DNA of 64,000 bases from Sphingomonas lenta (GTDB taxonomy: Bacteria > Pseudomonadota > Alphaproteobacteria > Sphingomonadales > Sphingomonadaceae): contig NZ_NSLI01000003.1 of the NCBI RefSeq assembly GCF_002288825.1, forward strand, positions 682,001-746,000, given 5' to 3'. A program made the translations under genes and the position numbers. The notes under the pieces were generated by a model, which was not told the DNA's origin, did no database searches, and saw only the letters and a program-made list of their open reading frames with translations. The first letter of the stretch is position 1; the number at the start of each line of letters is the position of its first letter. Shown piece by piece: positions 1-7,574 of this stretch.

Positions 1-588
1 GGTCTTGGGACGGAGCGCCGTCGCGATCTCGGGGTAGGCCGTCGCCTCGGACGCGACCACCTCGGCGGCCGCCAGCCGCGCCATCTCGGCGGGGAGCGCG
101 CTTGGCTCCGCGCGGACGATCTCGAAACGGCCGGTGGACACGTCGGCGCAGGCGAGCGCCGTCTCGCCGCCCGCCTCGCCCAGCGCGACGCACCAGTTGG
201 CGGCGCGGCTGTCCAGCAGCGCTTCCTCGGTCAGCGTGCCCGCGGTGACCACGCGCACGATGCCGCGCCCCACCAGCGCCTTCGACCCGCCGCGCTTCTT
301 GGCCTCCGCCGGGGTCTCCGTCTGCTCGGCGATGGCGACGCGGTGCCCGGCCTTGATGAGCCGCTGGAGGTAGCTCGTCGCCGCGTGCACGGGCACGCCG
401 CACATCGGCACCGGCTCGCCCCCATGCTCGCCACGCGCCGTCAGCGCGATGTCGAGGACGGCGGCGGCGATCTTGGCGTCCTCGAAAAAGAGCTCGAAGA
501 AGTCGCCCATGCGGTAGAAAAGCAGGCAGTCGCCGGCCTCGGCCTTAAGCGCGAGGTACTGGGCCATCATGGGGGTGGGGGCGGTCAC
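1..588 (-). CDS. mutS: DNA mismatch repair protein MutS (N-terminal part, cut by window edge)
   Basis: N-terminal ~196 codons of MutS, the ATPase that recognises base mismatches and recruits MutL. The translated start region reads TPMMAQYLALKAEAGD, followed by LLFYRMGDFFELF and later PMCGVPVHAATSYLQRL, the typical mismatch-binding domain I that carries the Phe-x-Glu wedge. The rest of the roughly 870-residue protein lies beyond position 1. I chose GTG at 588-586 because it gives VTAPTPMMAQ and overlaps the stop codon of the upstream toxin gene as GTGA; ATG at 570 is the alternative. Direct adjacency to a toxin-antitoxin operon on the same strand suggests mutS is read from that promoter. Confidence 0.95.
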   Translation of the reverse strand, partial: MTAPTPMMAQYLALKAEAGDCLLFYRMGDFFELFFEDAKIAAAVLDIALTARGEHGGEPVPMCGVPVHAATSYLQRLIKAGHRVAIAEQTETPAEAKKRGGSKALVGRGIVRVVTAGTLTEEALLDSRAANWCVALGEAGGETALACADVSTGRFEIVRAEPSALPAEMARLAAAEVVASEATAYPEIATALRPKT

Positions 589-863
589 GGCTGGGTCGGC
601 CGACGACGGCCGTGGCGCACGCGGATGATGATCACGATACCGCCCCGTACACGATAGCGCAGGACATATGGCCAGACGGTCGTGAGTTCCCGCAGGTCGG
701 CACCGATCGGCCGTCCACGATGCGGGAACTCGGCCAAGCTCTCGCCTAAGGCGATCAAACGCGCGCCGACCCTCTCCGCCGCGGCCGCGTCGTGCTGCCT
801 GATATATGCGATGATTTCTGAAACGTGGGCAGTGGCGCGTTTCGACCAGACGACCCTAGCCAT
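585..863 (-). CDS. ParE/RelE-superfamily toxin of a type II toxin-antitoxin pair
   Basis: 92 residues, the usual size of ParE toxins. The N-terminus MARVVWSKRATAHVSEI followed by IAYIRQHD, a central FPHRGRPIGADLRELTT and the strand IIIRVRHGRRRP match the ParE/RelE fold, in which basic residues on the last strands contact the target (gyrase for ParE, ribosome-bound mRNA for RelE); which target applies here cannot be read from sequence. It overlaps the putative antitoxin gene by 8 bp and its TGA overlaps the GTG start of mutS, so the three genes look translationally coupled. Acts in the cytoplasm; neutralised by the product of the preceding gene. Confidence 0.8.
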   Translation of the reverse strand: MARVVWSKRATAHVSEIIAYIRQHDAAAAERVGARLIALGESLAEFPHRGRPIGADLRELTTVWPYVLRYRVRGGIVIIIRVRHGRRRPTQP

Positions 864-1125
864 TCAGGTCGGCGAACCAGGCCTCGAACGATTTCCAATC
901 GGGCCGGCCCGCAGTTCTCAGCCAACGCGCGACCACCTCGTGCTCGTATATGCGTCCCGCCGCGATATCGGCGTCAGCCTCGTCGTCCCCGCCATCGTCC
1001 ACATGCGGTATGCCGGGCGCCGGCGGGAAACGCGCCATGTACGCGTCGAACTCGTCGTCCGACAGATCGGCTACGGCCTTGCCGCCCAGAAACTCGCCGG
1101 GGTCTCGATCCATGCGCGCGACCAT
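856..1125 (-). CDS. Probable antitoxin of the ParE-like pair
   Basis: 89 residues, strongly acidic in the middle (HVDDGGDDEADADI), then AAGRIYEHEVVARWLRTAG and a Trp-rich end. The segment AGRIYEHEVVARWL resembles the C-terminal toxin-binding tail common to antitoxins that precede ParE genes. It lies immediately upstream of the toxin gene and overlaps it by 8 bp, the standard antitoxin-first order. I see no clear ribbon-helix-helix or HTH domain at the N-terminus, so DNA binding (autoregulation) is uncertain. A second start at Met-5 (position 1113) is possible. Confidence 0.65.
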   Translation of the reverse strand: MVARMDRDPGEFLGGKAVADLSDDEFDAYMARFPPAPGIPHVDDGGDDEADADIAAGRIYEHEVVARWLRTAGRPDWKSFEAWFADLNG

Positions 1126-1176
1126 AGCCCCGACTGGTGGGAGTGGCTAGGTGGCGGTTTCGTCAGGGGGTCGGCC

Positions 1177-1245
1177 ACGTCCGACGAAGTCACCAACCAG
1201 TTCTCCGAGCGCGAGGCGCTGCTGTTCCATTCGGAGGGGCGGCCG
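1177..1245 (+). pseudogene. Duplicated 5' fragment of the malic enzyme gene
   Basis: These 69 bases match the first 69 bases of maeB (2631-2699) at every position except the second base of the start codon, which is C here (ACG instead of ATG). They would encode SDEVTNQFSEREALLFHSEG and a few more residues, then similarity fades and the frame ends near 1306. The fragment has no start and no remaining domain, so it is non-functional. It lies 1454 bp upstream of the intact gene with an SDR gene and an HxlR gene in between, marking the edge of a likely insertion or rearrangement. Confidence 0.85.
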
Positions 1246-1333
1246 CGAAAGACTGGGATCATCAACGTGGCGGCGGAAACCGCCCGCGTCGCCAACCCCG
1301 CCGATTAGAGTGGGCGGCCCCGGAACGGAACCG

Positions 1334-2086
1334 TCAGTGCCGCCCGTTCAGCGTCGCGAACACCTGGTCGTAGTCGCCCCGACGCTCCGCCTGGCGGAGG
1401 AAGCCGACGCGCTCGACGCAGATTTCGTGCGCGTCCGGGTTCGCCTCTATCAGAGACATGACCTCGTCAATGTAAGCCTGGAGCGGCATCGAGTTCGGGT
1501 TGTCCGCCTGTCCCGGCATCAGGTCGGTCGCGACCGCGGGGGGTACGATCTCGACCACGTCGATCGCCGTGCTCCTCAGCTGCTCGCGTAGCGACTGCGA
1601 CCAGCTGTGGATCGCCGCCTTGGTGGCGTTGTAGGTGGGGGTCGCAGCGAGCGGCACGAAGGCGAGGCCGGACGAGACGGTGACGATCGACGCGCGCGGC
1701 CGGTTCTTCAGATGCGGGAGGAGCGCGGCGGTGAGCCTGATCGGGCCGAGCAGGTTGGTCGCGATGATCGCCTCCGCGTCCGACGTATCGTAGTCGTCAG
1801 CCGCCATGTCCTCGGCGCGCATGATGCCGGCGTTGTGGACCACGACGTTCAGCTCGGGATGATCGCCGGCGACGCGCACCGCGAACGACGCGACCGCGGA
1901 CGCGTCCGCCACGTCGAGCAGCGCGGTCGCCATGCCCGGATTAGCGCGCGCGACCTCTTCCAGCGGCTCGGCCCGGCGTCCGGCGACGATCACGCGGTTG
2001 CCGCGGGCGTGGAGCGCTTCGGCCAAGCCCCGGCCGATGCCGGTTCCGCCGCCGGTGATGAGGATGGTGTTACCGGTGATGTCCAT
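1334..2086 (-). CDS. Short-chain dehydrogenase/reductase (DltE-like oxidoreductase)
   Basis: 250-residue classical SDR. The NAD(P)-binding motif TGGGTGIG is at residues 11-18, the NAG motif at 85-87, and the catalytic Ser139, Tyr152 and Lys156 (YNATK) are all present. Overall it resembles the DltE-like group often found beside HxlR regulators. The substrate cannot be inferred. It is transcribed divergently from the HxlR-type gene with a 98-bp shared upstream region, so that regulator probably controls it. Both genes sit between mutS and maeB inside a suspected insertion. Confidence 0.85.
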   Translation of the reverse strand: MDITGNTILITGGGTGIGRGLAEALHARGNRVIVAGRRAEPLEEVARANPGMATALLDVADASAVASFAVRVAGDHPELNVVVHNAGIMRAEDMAADDYDTSDAEAIIATNLLGPIRLTAALLPHLKNRPRASIVTVSSGLAFVPLAATPTYNATKAAIHSWSQSLREQLRSTAIDVVEIVPPAVATDLMPGQADNPNSMPLQAYIDEVMSLIEANPDAHEICVERVGFLRQAERRGDYDQVFATLNGRH

Positions 2087-2184
2087 GATCGTCCTCCTGA
2101 TGGCTGGACGCGAGTTAGGCCCGCCGCTTACGATCGGGAAGAAGGCATCCGAAGGTGCGGTACTTACTGTAGGGAAACCGAGCC
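2087..2184. promoter_or_regulatory. Shared divergent promoter/operator region of the SDR and HxlR genes
   Basis: 98 bp between two divergent starts. Near the HxlR side (about 2159-2171) is GTACTTACTGTAG, which resembles the GTAC/TTAC-type half-sites reported for HxlR-family operators. No perfect palindrome is visible, so operator identity is an inference from gene arrangement. Confidence 0.35.
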
Positions 2185-2574
2185 ATGGCGACGCACGCGC
2201 ACGACTATCCGGAGAACCTCGACCCGCGCGTCGAGGCGCTCGTCACCGAGATCATCGGCCGCGTCGCCGACAAATGGACCGTGATCGTGCTGGAGGTGCT
2301 GACCGAGCATGGCGAGCTGCGCTTCACGCAACTCGCCCGCCTGTGCGACGGGATCAGCCAGAAGATGCTGACGCAGACGGTGCGGCTGATGGAGCGCGAC
2401 GGCCTGCTGGTCCGCACCGTCCACCCGGTCGTGCCGCCGAGGGTCGAGTACCGGCTGACGCAGCTGGGCAGCGACCTGAGCGAGGCGTTCTGCGGCGTGT
2501 GGACCTGGGCCGCGCGCAACGTCGACCGGATCGAGGCCGCGCGCCGCGACTTCGACGCCCGCGCATCGGCGTAA
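2185..2574 (+). CDS. HxlR-family winged-helix transcriptional regulator
   Basis: 129 residues. The core IIGRVADKWTVIVLEVL, FTQLARLCDGISQKMLTQTV, LMERDGLLVRTVHPVVPPRV and EYRLTQLGSDL follow the HxlR winged helix-turn-helix order (recognition helix, then wing containing the VPP segment). HxlR proteins are usually dimeric regulators of a neighbouring reductase and some sense electrophiles through an N-terminal cysteine; here the only cysteines are in the HTH region and near the end, so a redox switch at the usual site is absent. Probably regulates the divergent SDR gene and itself. Confidence 0.88.
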   Translation: MATHAHDYPENLDPRVEALVTEIIGRVADKWTVIVLEVLTEHGELRFTQLARLCDGISQKMLTQTVRLMERDGLLVRTVHPVVPPRVEYRLTQLGSDLSEAFCGVWTWAARNVDRIEAARRDFDARASA

Positions 2575-2630
2575 GGGGTTCCCTTTCCACCGCCGCATTC
2601 CGTAAGGGCGGGGGCGAGCGAGGAGCCCGC

Positions 2631-4889
2631 ATGTCCGACGAAGTCACCAACCAGTTCTCCGAGCGCGAGGCGCTGCTGTTCCATTCGGAGGGGCGGCCGG
2701 GCAAGATCGAGATCGTGGCGTCCAAGCCCATGGCGACGCAGCGCGACCTGGCGCTCGCCTACTCGCCGGGCGTGGCGGTGCCGGTGCAGCGGATCGCCGA
2801 GGATGCGAGCTGCGCCTACGACTACACGGCCAAGGGCAACCTCGTGGCCGTCATCTCGAACGGCACCGCCATTCTGGGTCTCGGCAACCTCGGCGCGCTG
2901 GCGTCGAAGCCGGTGATGGAAGGCAAGGCGGTGCTGTTCAAGCGCTTCGCCGACGTCGACTCGATCGACCTGGAGGTGGCGACGGAGGACGTGGACGCGT
3001 TCGTGAACTGCGTGGCGCTCTTGGAGCCGTCGTTCGGCGGCATCAACCTCGAGGACATCAAGGCGCCCGAGTGCTTCATCATCGAGCAGGCGCTGCGCGA
3101 GCGGATGAACATCCCCGTCTTCCACGACGACCAGCACGGGACCGCGATCATCGTCGCGGCCGGCCTCATCAACGCGTGCCTGCTGACGCGGCGGCGGCTG
3201 GATGAGGTCAAGGTGGTGGTGAACGGCGCGGGTGCCGCGGCGATCGCGTGCACCGAGCTCATCAAGGCGATGGGCGTGCGGCACGACAACGTGCTGATCT
3301 GCGACCGCACGGGCGTGATCCACCAGGGCCGCGAGGGCGTGAACCAGTGGCAGTCGGCGCACGCCGCCGTCACCGACCGGCGTACGCTTACCGAGGCTCT
3401 CCACGGCGCGGACGTGTTCTTGGGGCTATCGGCGGCGGGCGCGCTCAAGCCGGAGATGGTGACCGACATGGCGCCCGCGCCGATCATCTTCGCCATGGCG
3501 AACCCGGAGCCGGAGATCCGCCCGGAGCTGGCGCGCGCCGCGCGGCCGGACGCGATCATCGCGACGGGCCGGTCGGACTATCCGAACCAGGTCAACAACG
3601 TGCTGGGCTTCCCGTACGTCTTCCGCGGCGCGCTCGACGTGCGCGCGACGACCATCAACGACGAGATGAAGATCGCCGCCGCCCACGCCATCGCCGATCT
3701 GGCCCGCCAGCGCGTGCCGGAGGAGGTCGCGGTCGCCTACGGCGTGCGGCACAGCTTCGGGCCGGATTACATCATCCCGGCGCCGTTCGACCCCCGTCTC
3801 ATGGAGATCGTCCCCGCCGCGGTCGCGCGCGCGGCGATGGCGTCGGGCGTGGCGACCAAGCCGATCGACGACATGGACGCGTACCGCCAACGCTTACGCG
3901 AGCGATTGAACCCGACCACGTCCGTGCTGACGCTGGCCTATGAGGGCGCGCGGGCGCGGCCCAAGCGCGTGATCTTCGCCGAAGCCGAGGAGGAGGTGGT
4001 GCTGCGCGCGGCCATCGCGCTGAAGGAGGGCGGGCTGGGCGTGCCCGTGCTGGTCGGGCGCGACGACGTGTACGACCGCCTGCGCGCGCTCGGCGTCGAG
4101 CAGCCGGAAGAGTATGAGCTCCACAACTCGCGCAACTCGCCGCTCGTGCCGCGCATGGTCGAGTTCCTATACGACCGGCTGCAGCGCCGCGGCTTTCTGA
4201 AGCGCGACGTGGAGCGCATGATCAACCAGGACCGCAACACGTTCGGCGCGGTGCTGCTGCAGCTGGGTCACGGCGACGCGATGATCACGGGCATCACGCG
4301 CACCTATGCGCACACGATGCGCGACCTGAAGCGCGTCATCGACCCCGAGCCCGGCCGCGTGCCGTTCGGCATCCACCTGCTCGTCGGCCGGAGCCACACG
4401 GTGTTCATCGCCGACACCACCGTCAACGAGCGGCCCTCCGCCGAGGAGCTGGCCGACATCGCTGAGCGCACCGCGCAGGTCGCGCGCCGCATGGGCCACG
4501 AGCCGCGCGTGGCGTTCCTCAGCTACTCCACCTTCGGCAATCCGGAAGGCAAGTGGCTCGACAACATCCGCGGCGCGGTGGGCGTGCTGGACGCGCGCGG
4601 GGTCGAGTTCGAATATGAGGGCGAGATGGCCCCCGACGTGGCGCTCAACCCGCGCCAGCTCGCCAACTATCCGTTCGCGCGCCTGTCGGGGCCGGCCAAC
4701 GTGCTGGTGATGCCGGGGCTGCAGTCGGCCAACATCTCCGCCAAGCTGCTGCGCGAGCTGGGCGGGGACGACACGATCGGGCCGATGCTGGTGGGCATGG
4801 AGAAGCCGGTGCAGATCGCGCCCATGACGTCCACCGCGAGCGAGCTGGTGACGCTGGCGGTGCTCGCGGCGGGGGGCATCGCGCGATAG
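2631..4889 (+). CDS. maeB: NADP-dependent malic enzyme with C-terminal phosphotransacetylase-like domain
   Basis: 752 residues, the size of MaeB-type hybrid enzymes. It converts malate to pyruvate plus CO2 with NADP. The N-terminal malic domain carries LAYSPGVAVP (about residue 40) and FHDDQHGTAI (about 165); the Rossmann domain carries VVVNGAGAAAIA (about 195); from about residue 430 the phosphotransacetylase-like domain follows, which in this family has a regulatory rather than catalytic role. ATG at 2631 is preceded by a GAGGAG ribosome-binding site. An in-frame extension upstream runs through the HxlR gene in another frame and is not coding. The first 69 bp also occur at 1177. Confidence 0.96.
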   Translation: MSDEVTNQFSEREALLFHSEGRPGKIEIVASKPMATQRDLALAYSPGVAVPVQRIAEDASCAYDYTAKGNLVAVISNGTAILGLGNLGALASKPVMEGKAVLFKRFADVDSIDLEVATEDVDAFVNCVALLEPSFGGINLEDIKAPECFIIEQALRERMNIPVFHDDQHGTAIIVAAGLINACLLTRRRLDEVKVVVNGAGAAAIACTELIKAMGVRHDNVLICDRTGVIHQGREGVNQWQSAHAAVTDRRTLTEALHGADVFLGLSAAGALKPEMVTDMAPAPIIFAMANPEPEIRPELARAARPDAIIATGRSDYPNQVNNVLGFPYVFRGALDVRATTINDEMKIAAAHAIADLARQRVPEEVAVAYGVRHSFGPDYIIPAPFDPRLMEIVPAAVARAAMASGVATKPIDDMDAYRQRLRERLNPTTSVLTLAYEGARARPKRVIFAEAEEEVVLRAAIALKEGGLGVPVLVGRDDVYDRLRALGVEQPEEYELHNSRNSPLVPRMVEFLYDRLQRRGFLKRDVERMINQDRNTFGAVLLQLGHGDAMITGITRTYAHTMRDLKRVIDPEPGRVPFGIHLLVGRSHTVFIADTTVNERPSAEELADIAERTAQVARRMGHEPRVAFLSYSTFGNPEGKWLDNIRGAVGVLDARGVEFEYEGEMAPDVALNPRQLANYPFARLSGPANVLVMPGLQSANISAKLLRELGGDDTIGPMLVGMEKPVQIAPMTSTASELVTLAVLAAGGIAR

Positions 4890-4893
4890 GTCG

Positions 4894-5532
4894 ATGCGTA
4901 AGCTGTTGATCACGGCCGGCGTCGCGCTGTTGCTCGGCGCGGCCCCGCCCCCTGGCGTGGTCCGGGTGCGGTTGGACACGAGCGCGGGGCCGATCACGCT
5001 GGCGCTCGACGCGCGCCGCGCGCCCGTGACTACCGCCAATTTCCTCGCCTATGTCGACGATGGGCGGTTCGACGGGACGATCTTCTACCGCGCCGCGCGC
5101 AGCAAGCGGGTGGCGGGCCAGGGCTTCGTCCAGGGCGGCATCCAGACCAACATCCACCGCGCGCTGCCGCCCATCCCGCTGGAGCGCACGGACCGGACCG
5201 GCATCCGCCACCTCGACGCGACGGTGTCGATGGCGCGCGGCCAGTTCGACGCGTCGGCGACGGGCAATTTCGTGCTGACGGTCGGGCCGACCAGCTGGAT
5301 GGACGCGAGAGGGGCGCAGTCGGGCTACGCCGCCTTCGGCCGCGTGGTCGGCGGCATGGACGCGGTCGAGCGCATCCTCGGACAGCCGACCTGCTGCGGC
5401 ACCGGGCCGATGCGCGGGCAGATGCTGGTCAAGCCCGTCTGGATCGTCCGCGCGGTGCGGCTCGACGGCCGACCAAAGCCGAGCGGTCGGCCCAAGGTGT
5501 GGCTGATCCTGGAACGGGCGCGGCGCGGGTAG
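4894..5532 (+). CDS. Exported cyclophilin-type peptidyl-prolyl cis-trans isomerase
   Basis: 212 residues. A short signal peptide (MRKLLITAGVALLLGAAPPP) precedes a cyclophilin domain beginning VRVRLDTSAGPITLALD. Active-site equivalents are visible: Arg in IFYRAARS, GQGFVQGGIQ for the FxxQGG segment, GNFVLTVG, and SGYAAFGRVVGGM. It probably assists folding in the periplasm. It starts 4 bp after maeB and may be cotranscribed. This is the first of three divergent cyclophilin-like genes in the window. Confidence 0.88.
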   Translation: MRKLLITAGVALLLGAAPPPGVVRVRLDTSAGPITLALDARRAPVTTANFLAYVDDGRFDGTIFYRAARSKRVAGQGFVQGGIQTNIHRALPPIPLERTDRTGIRHLDATVSMARGQFDASATGNFVLTVGPTSWMDARGAQSGYAAFGRVVGGMDAVERILGQPTCCGTGPMRGQMLVKPVWIVRAVRLDGRPKPSGRPKVWLILERARRG

Positions 5533-5564
5533 CGGGCGCGCCCCGCACCCCGTATACCGGCGGC

Positions 5565-6284
5565 ATGCTGGAAGCCCGGCGCGACGAACCCACCTATGAC
5601 CCGCTCGGCTGCGCCGCCTGCCCGGTGCGCGACGTGGCGGTCTGCGCGGGGTTGGAGGAGGTGGAGCGGCGGACGCTCGCCAGGCTCGGTCGCCGACGCC
5701 GGTTCGCGCGCGGCGAGGTGGTGTTCGACGCGGGCGATCCCGACACGGCCTGCGCGACGCTGGTGACGGGCGCGCTCAAGCTGTCGCGCATCGACGCCGA
5801 CGGGGTGGAACGCACGGTGGCGCTGATCCACGCGGGCGGATTTCTGGCGCGGCTGTTCGCGACGGGAGTGGACTGCACCGCCACTGCATTGGCCGACAGC
5901 GAGCTCTGCCTCTTCACGCGCGGCGACGTGGAGACGGCGATGCGGGGCTCGCCGGGGTTCATGGAGCGCATCCTGCAGGCGACGCTGGAGCAGCTGGACG
6001 CGTCGCGCGCGCTCATCAATCTGATCGCGCGGCGCGAGACGAAGGCGCGGGTGGCGGGCCTGCTGCTCCTGTTCCTGCGCGGCGGGTGCGAGGGCGAGCC
6101 GCGGGACGGGGCGCGGGTCGAATTGCCGCTGTCGCGCGGCGAGATGGCGGGGCTGCTCGGCACCACGATCGAGACGGTGAGCCGACAGTTCGCGCAGCTG
6201 GAGGCCGAGGCGCTGATCCGGCGCGACGGCCTCCACCATGTGGTCGTCGAGGATGTAGGCGCATTGGCGGCGGTCGCCGGTTAG
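5565..6284 (+). CDS. FNR-type oxygen-sensing transcriptional regulator (Crp/Fnr family)
   Basis: 239 residues. Cys16, Cys19 and Cys27 near the N-terminus plus Cys104 in the sensor barrel match the four-cysteine arrangement that holds the oxygen-labile [4Fe-4S] cluster in FNR. The cyclic-nucleotide-like barrel spans about 30-140, followed by a dimerisation helix and an HTH containing GEMAGLLGTTIETVSRQF, whose ETVSR recognition helix matches that of FNR (target TTGAT half-sites). Expected to switch genes for microaerobic respiration. ATG at 5565 is chosen because it places the cysteine cluster at the usual distance from the N-terminus. Converges with the next gene with a 4-bp overlap. Confidence 0.9.
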   Translation: MLEARRDEPTYDPLGCAACPVRDVAVCAGLEEVERRTLARLGRRRRFARGEVVFDAGDPDTACATLVTGALKLSRIDADGVERTVALIHAGGFLARLFATGVDCTATALADSELCLFTRGDVETAMRGSPGFMERILQATLEQLDASRALINLIARRETKARVAGLLLLFLRGGCEGEPRDGARVELPLSRGEMAGLLGTTIETVSRQFAQLEAEALIRRDGLHHVVVEDVGALAAVAG

Positions 6285-6706
6285 ACGGCTGCCCTCACGA
6301 TCGCGACGGTGACGGCGAAGCCGACCAGCACGGCGGGCACCGTCATGATCTGCGCGAGCGCCTGCGCGCCCGTCAGATGGCCCGATCCGGTCTCGACGCC
6401 TTCGGCCATGAACTCGGCCCAGCTCTGGAACCGGCCGGTCGTGCCCGGCACGGTGCGCGCCACCACGAGCGGCACGCCGAAGAACATGAGGAGGTAGGCG
6501 GCGCAGATCCCGAACGGGACGATCAGCGTGGGGTTCATGAACGCGACCCCGAGCGCGAGCATGAACAGCGCGAAGCTGGCGGCCAGCATGCCGAACACGG
6601 CCGGGTGCAGCTCGAAAGCCCGTTCGGCACGGTTGGGGCGGTAGTGGACCGGCGCGTCGACGGCTCGCGCGTCGATGAAGGCGGTGATCGGCTGGTGGAT
6701 GGTCAT
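6281..6706 (-). CDS. Small inner-membrane protein of unknown function
   Basis: 141 residues. Three hydrophobic segments are visible: about 38-57 (AVFGMLAASFALFMLALGVA), 60-85 (LIVPFGICAAYLLMFFGVPL) and 118-138 (IMTVPAVLVGFAVTVAIV). The N-terminus and the loop containing TGRFQSWAEFMAEGVETGSG are polar. I do not recognise a family with a known function. It is convergent with the FNR-type gene, and its own promoter would lie in 6707-6774. Confidence 0.75.
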   Translation of the reverse strand: MTIHQPITAFIDARAVDAPVHYRPNRAERAFELHPAVFGMLAASFALFMLALGVAFMNPTLIVPFGICAAYLLMFFGVPLVVARTVPGTTGRFQSWAEFMAEGVETGSGHLTGAQALAQIMTVPAVLVGFAVTVAIVRAAV

Positions 6707-6774
6707 GAGCAGCTTCCTTTCGGAAGCCGGTCTATGGCCACCCGGGGCGCGCCGCTTTGACGGTCGTCAAACCG

Positions 6775-7563
6775 TCAGGCGTCGATGCTGGTCCCCACCG
6801 CCGCGTGGACGAGGCCGCCGTCCACCGTGATCGTCTCCCCCACGACATAGTCGCCGGCGCGCGACGCCAGGTAGATCGCCGCGCCCGCCATGTCCTCTTG
6901 CGAGCCGATGCGCTTGGACGGGATGCCGCGCGCGACCTCCTGCCCATGGTCGCGGGCGGCGCGGTTCATCTCGCTGGCGAAGGCTCCCGGCGCGATGGAG
7001 GTGACGTTGATATGGTCCTGCACGAGCCGCGCGGCGATGCGCTTGGTCAGGTAGATCAGCGCCGATTTGGAGGCGTGATAGCTGTACGTCTCCCAGGGGT
7101 TGAGGCGCTGGCCGTCGATGGAGGTGATGTTGATCACCTTGGCCGGGCGCTCCGGCGAGGCGGCCGCCTTCAGCAGCTCGTGAAAGGCCTGCGTCAGAAA
7201 GAAAGGCGACTTGACGTTCAGGTCCATGACCTTGTCCCAGCCCTTTTCCGGGAACTGCTCGAACGGCTCGCCCCAGGCGGCGCCGGCGTTGTTGACGAGA
7301 ATATCGAGCTTGCCGACTTCGGCGGCGTATTGGTCGCGCAGCGCCTTGCAGCCCGCGACCGTGCTCACGTCCTGCGGTAGCGCGACGCAATTCGGTCCCA
7401 GCTCCTCGGCGGTCTGGAAGCAAGCGTCGGCCTTGCGGCTGGAGATGTAGACCTTCGCGCCCGACTGGATGAAGCCGGCGGCGATCATCTTGCCGATGCC
7501 GCGGCTGCCGCCCGTCACGAGCGCGGTACGGCCGTCGAGGCGGAACAGGTTCTGCACGTCCAT
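6775..7563 (-). CDS. Short-chain dehydrogenase/reductase downstream of acyl-CoA dehydrogenase
   Basis: 262-residue classical SDR: TGGSRGIG at 17-24, NNAG at 91-94, catalytic Ser148, Tyr162 and Lys166 (YHASK), and the C-terminal GETITVDGG segment. It resembles 3-oxoacyl-ACP or 2-deoxy-gluconate type dehydrogenases, but the substrate is not determined. ATG at 7563 lies 11 bp after the acyl-CoA dehydrogenase stop, preceded by GGAGAG, so the two genes form an operon, possibly for oxidation of a CoA-linked or hydroxylated compound. A longer open frame through the dehydrogenase gene is an artefact. Confidence 0.9.
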   Translation of the reverse strand: MDVQNLFRLDGRTALVTGGSRGIGKMIAAGFIQSGAKVYISSRKADACFQTAEELGPNCVALPQDVSTVAGCKALRDQYAAEVGKLDILVNNAGAAWGEPFEQFPEKGWDKVMDLNVKSPFFLTQAFHELLKAAASPERPAKVINITSIDGQRLNPWETYSYHASKSALIYLTKRIAARLVQDHINVTSIAPGAFASEMNRAARDHGQEVARGIPSKRIGSQEDMAGAAIYLASRAGDYVVGETITVDGGLVHAAVGTSIDA

Positions 7564-7574
7564 GAACTCTCTCC

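Noticed and set aside
682..1308. Plus-strand reading frame ending in the maeB fragment
   Set aside because: Its first part is antisense to the toxin pair; only the 69-bp fragment is meaningful.
1932..2630. In-frame upstream extension of maeB
   Set aside because: It runs through the HxlR gene and the SDR promoter in another frame; ATG 2631 has a good ribosome-binding site and gives the family's normal N-terminus.
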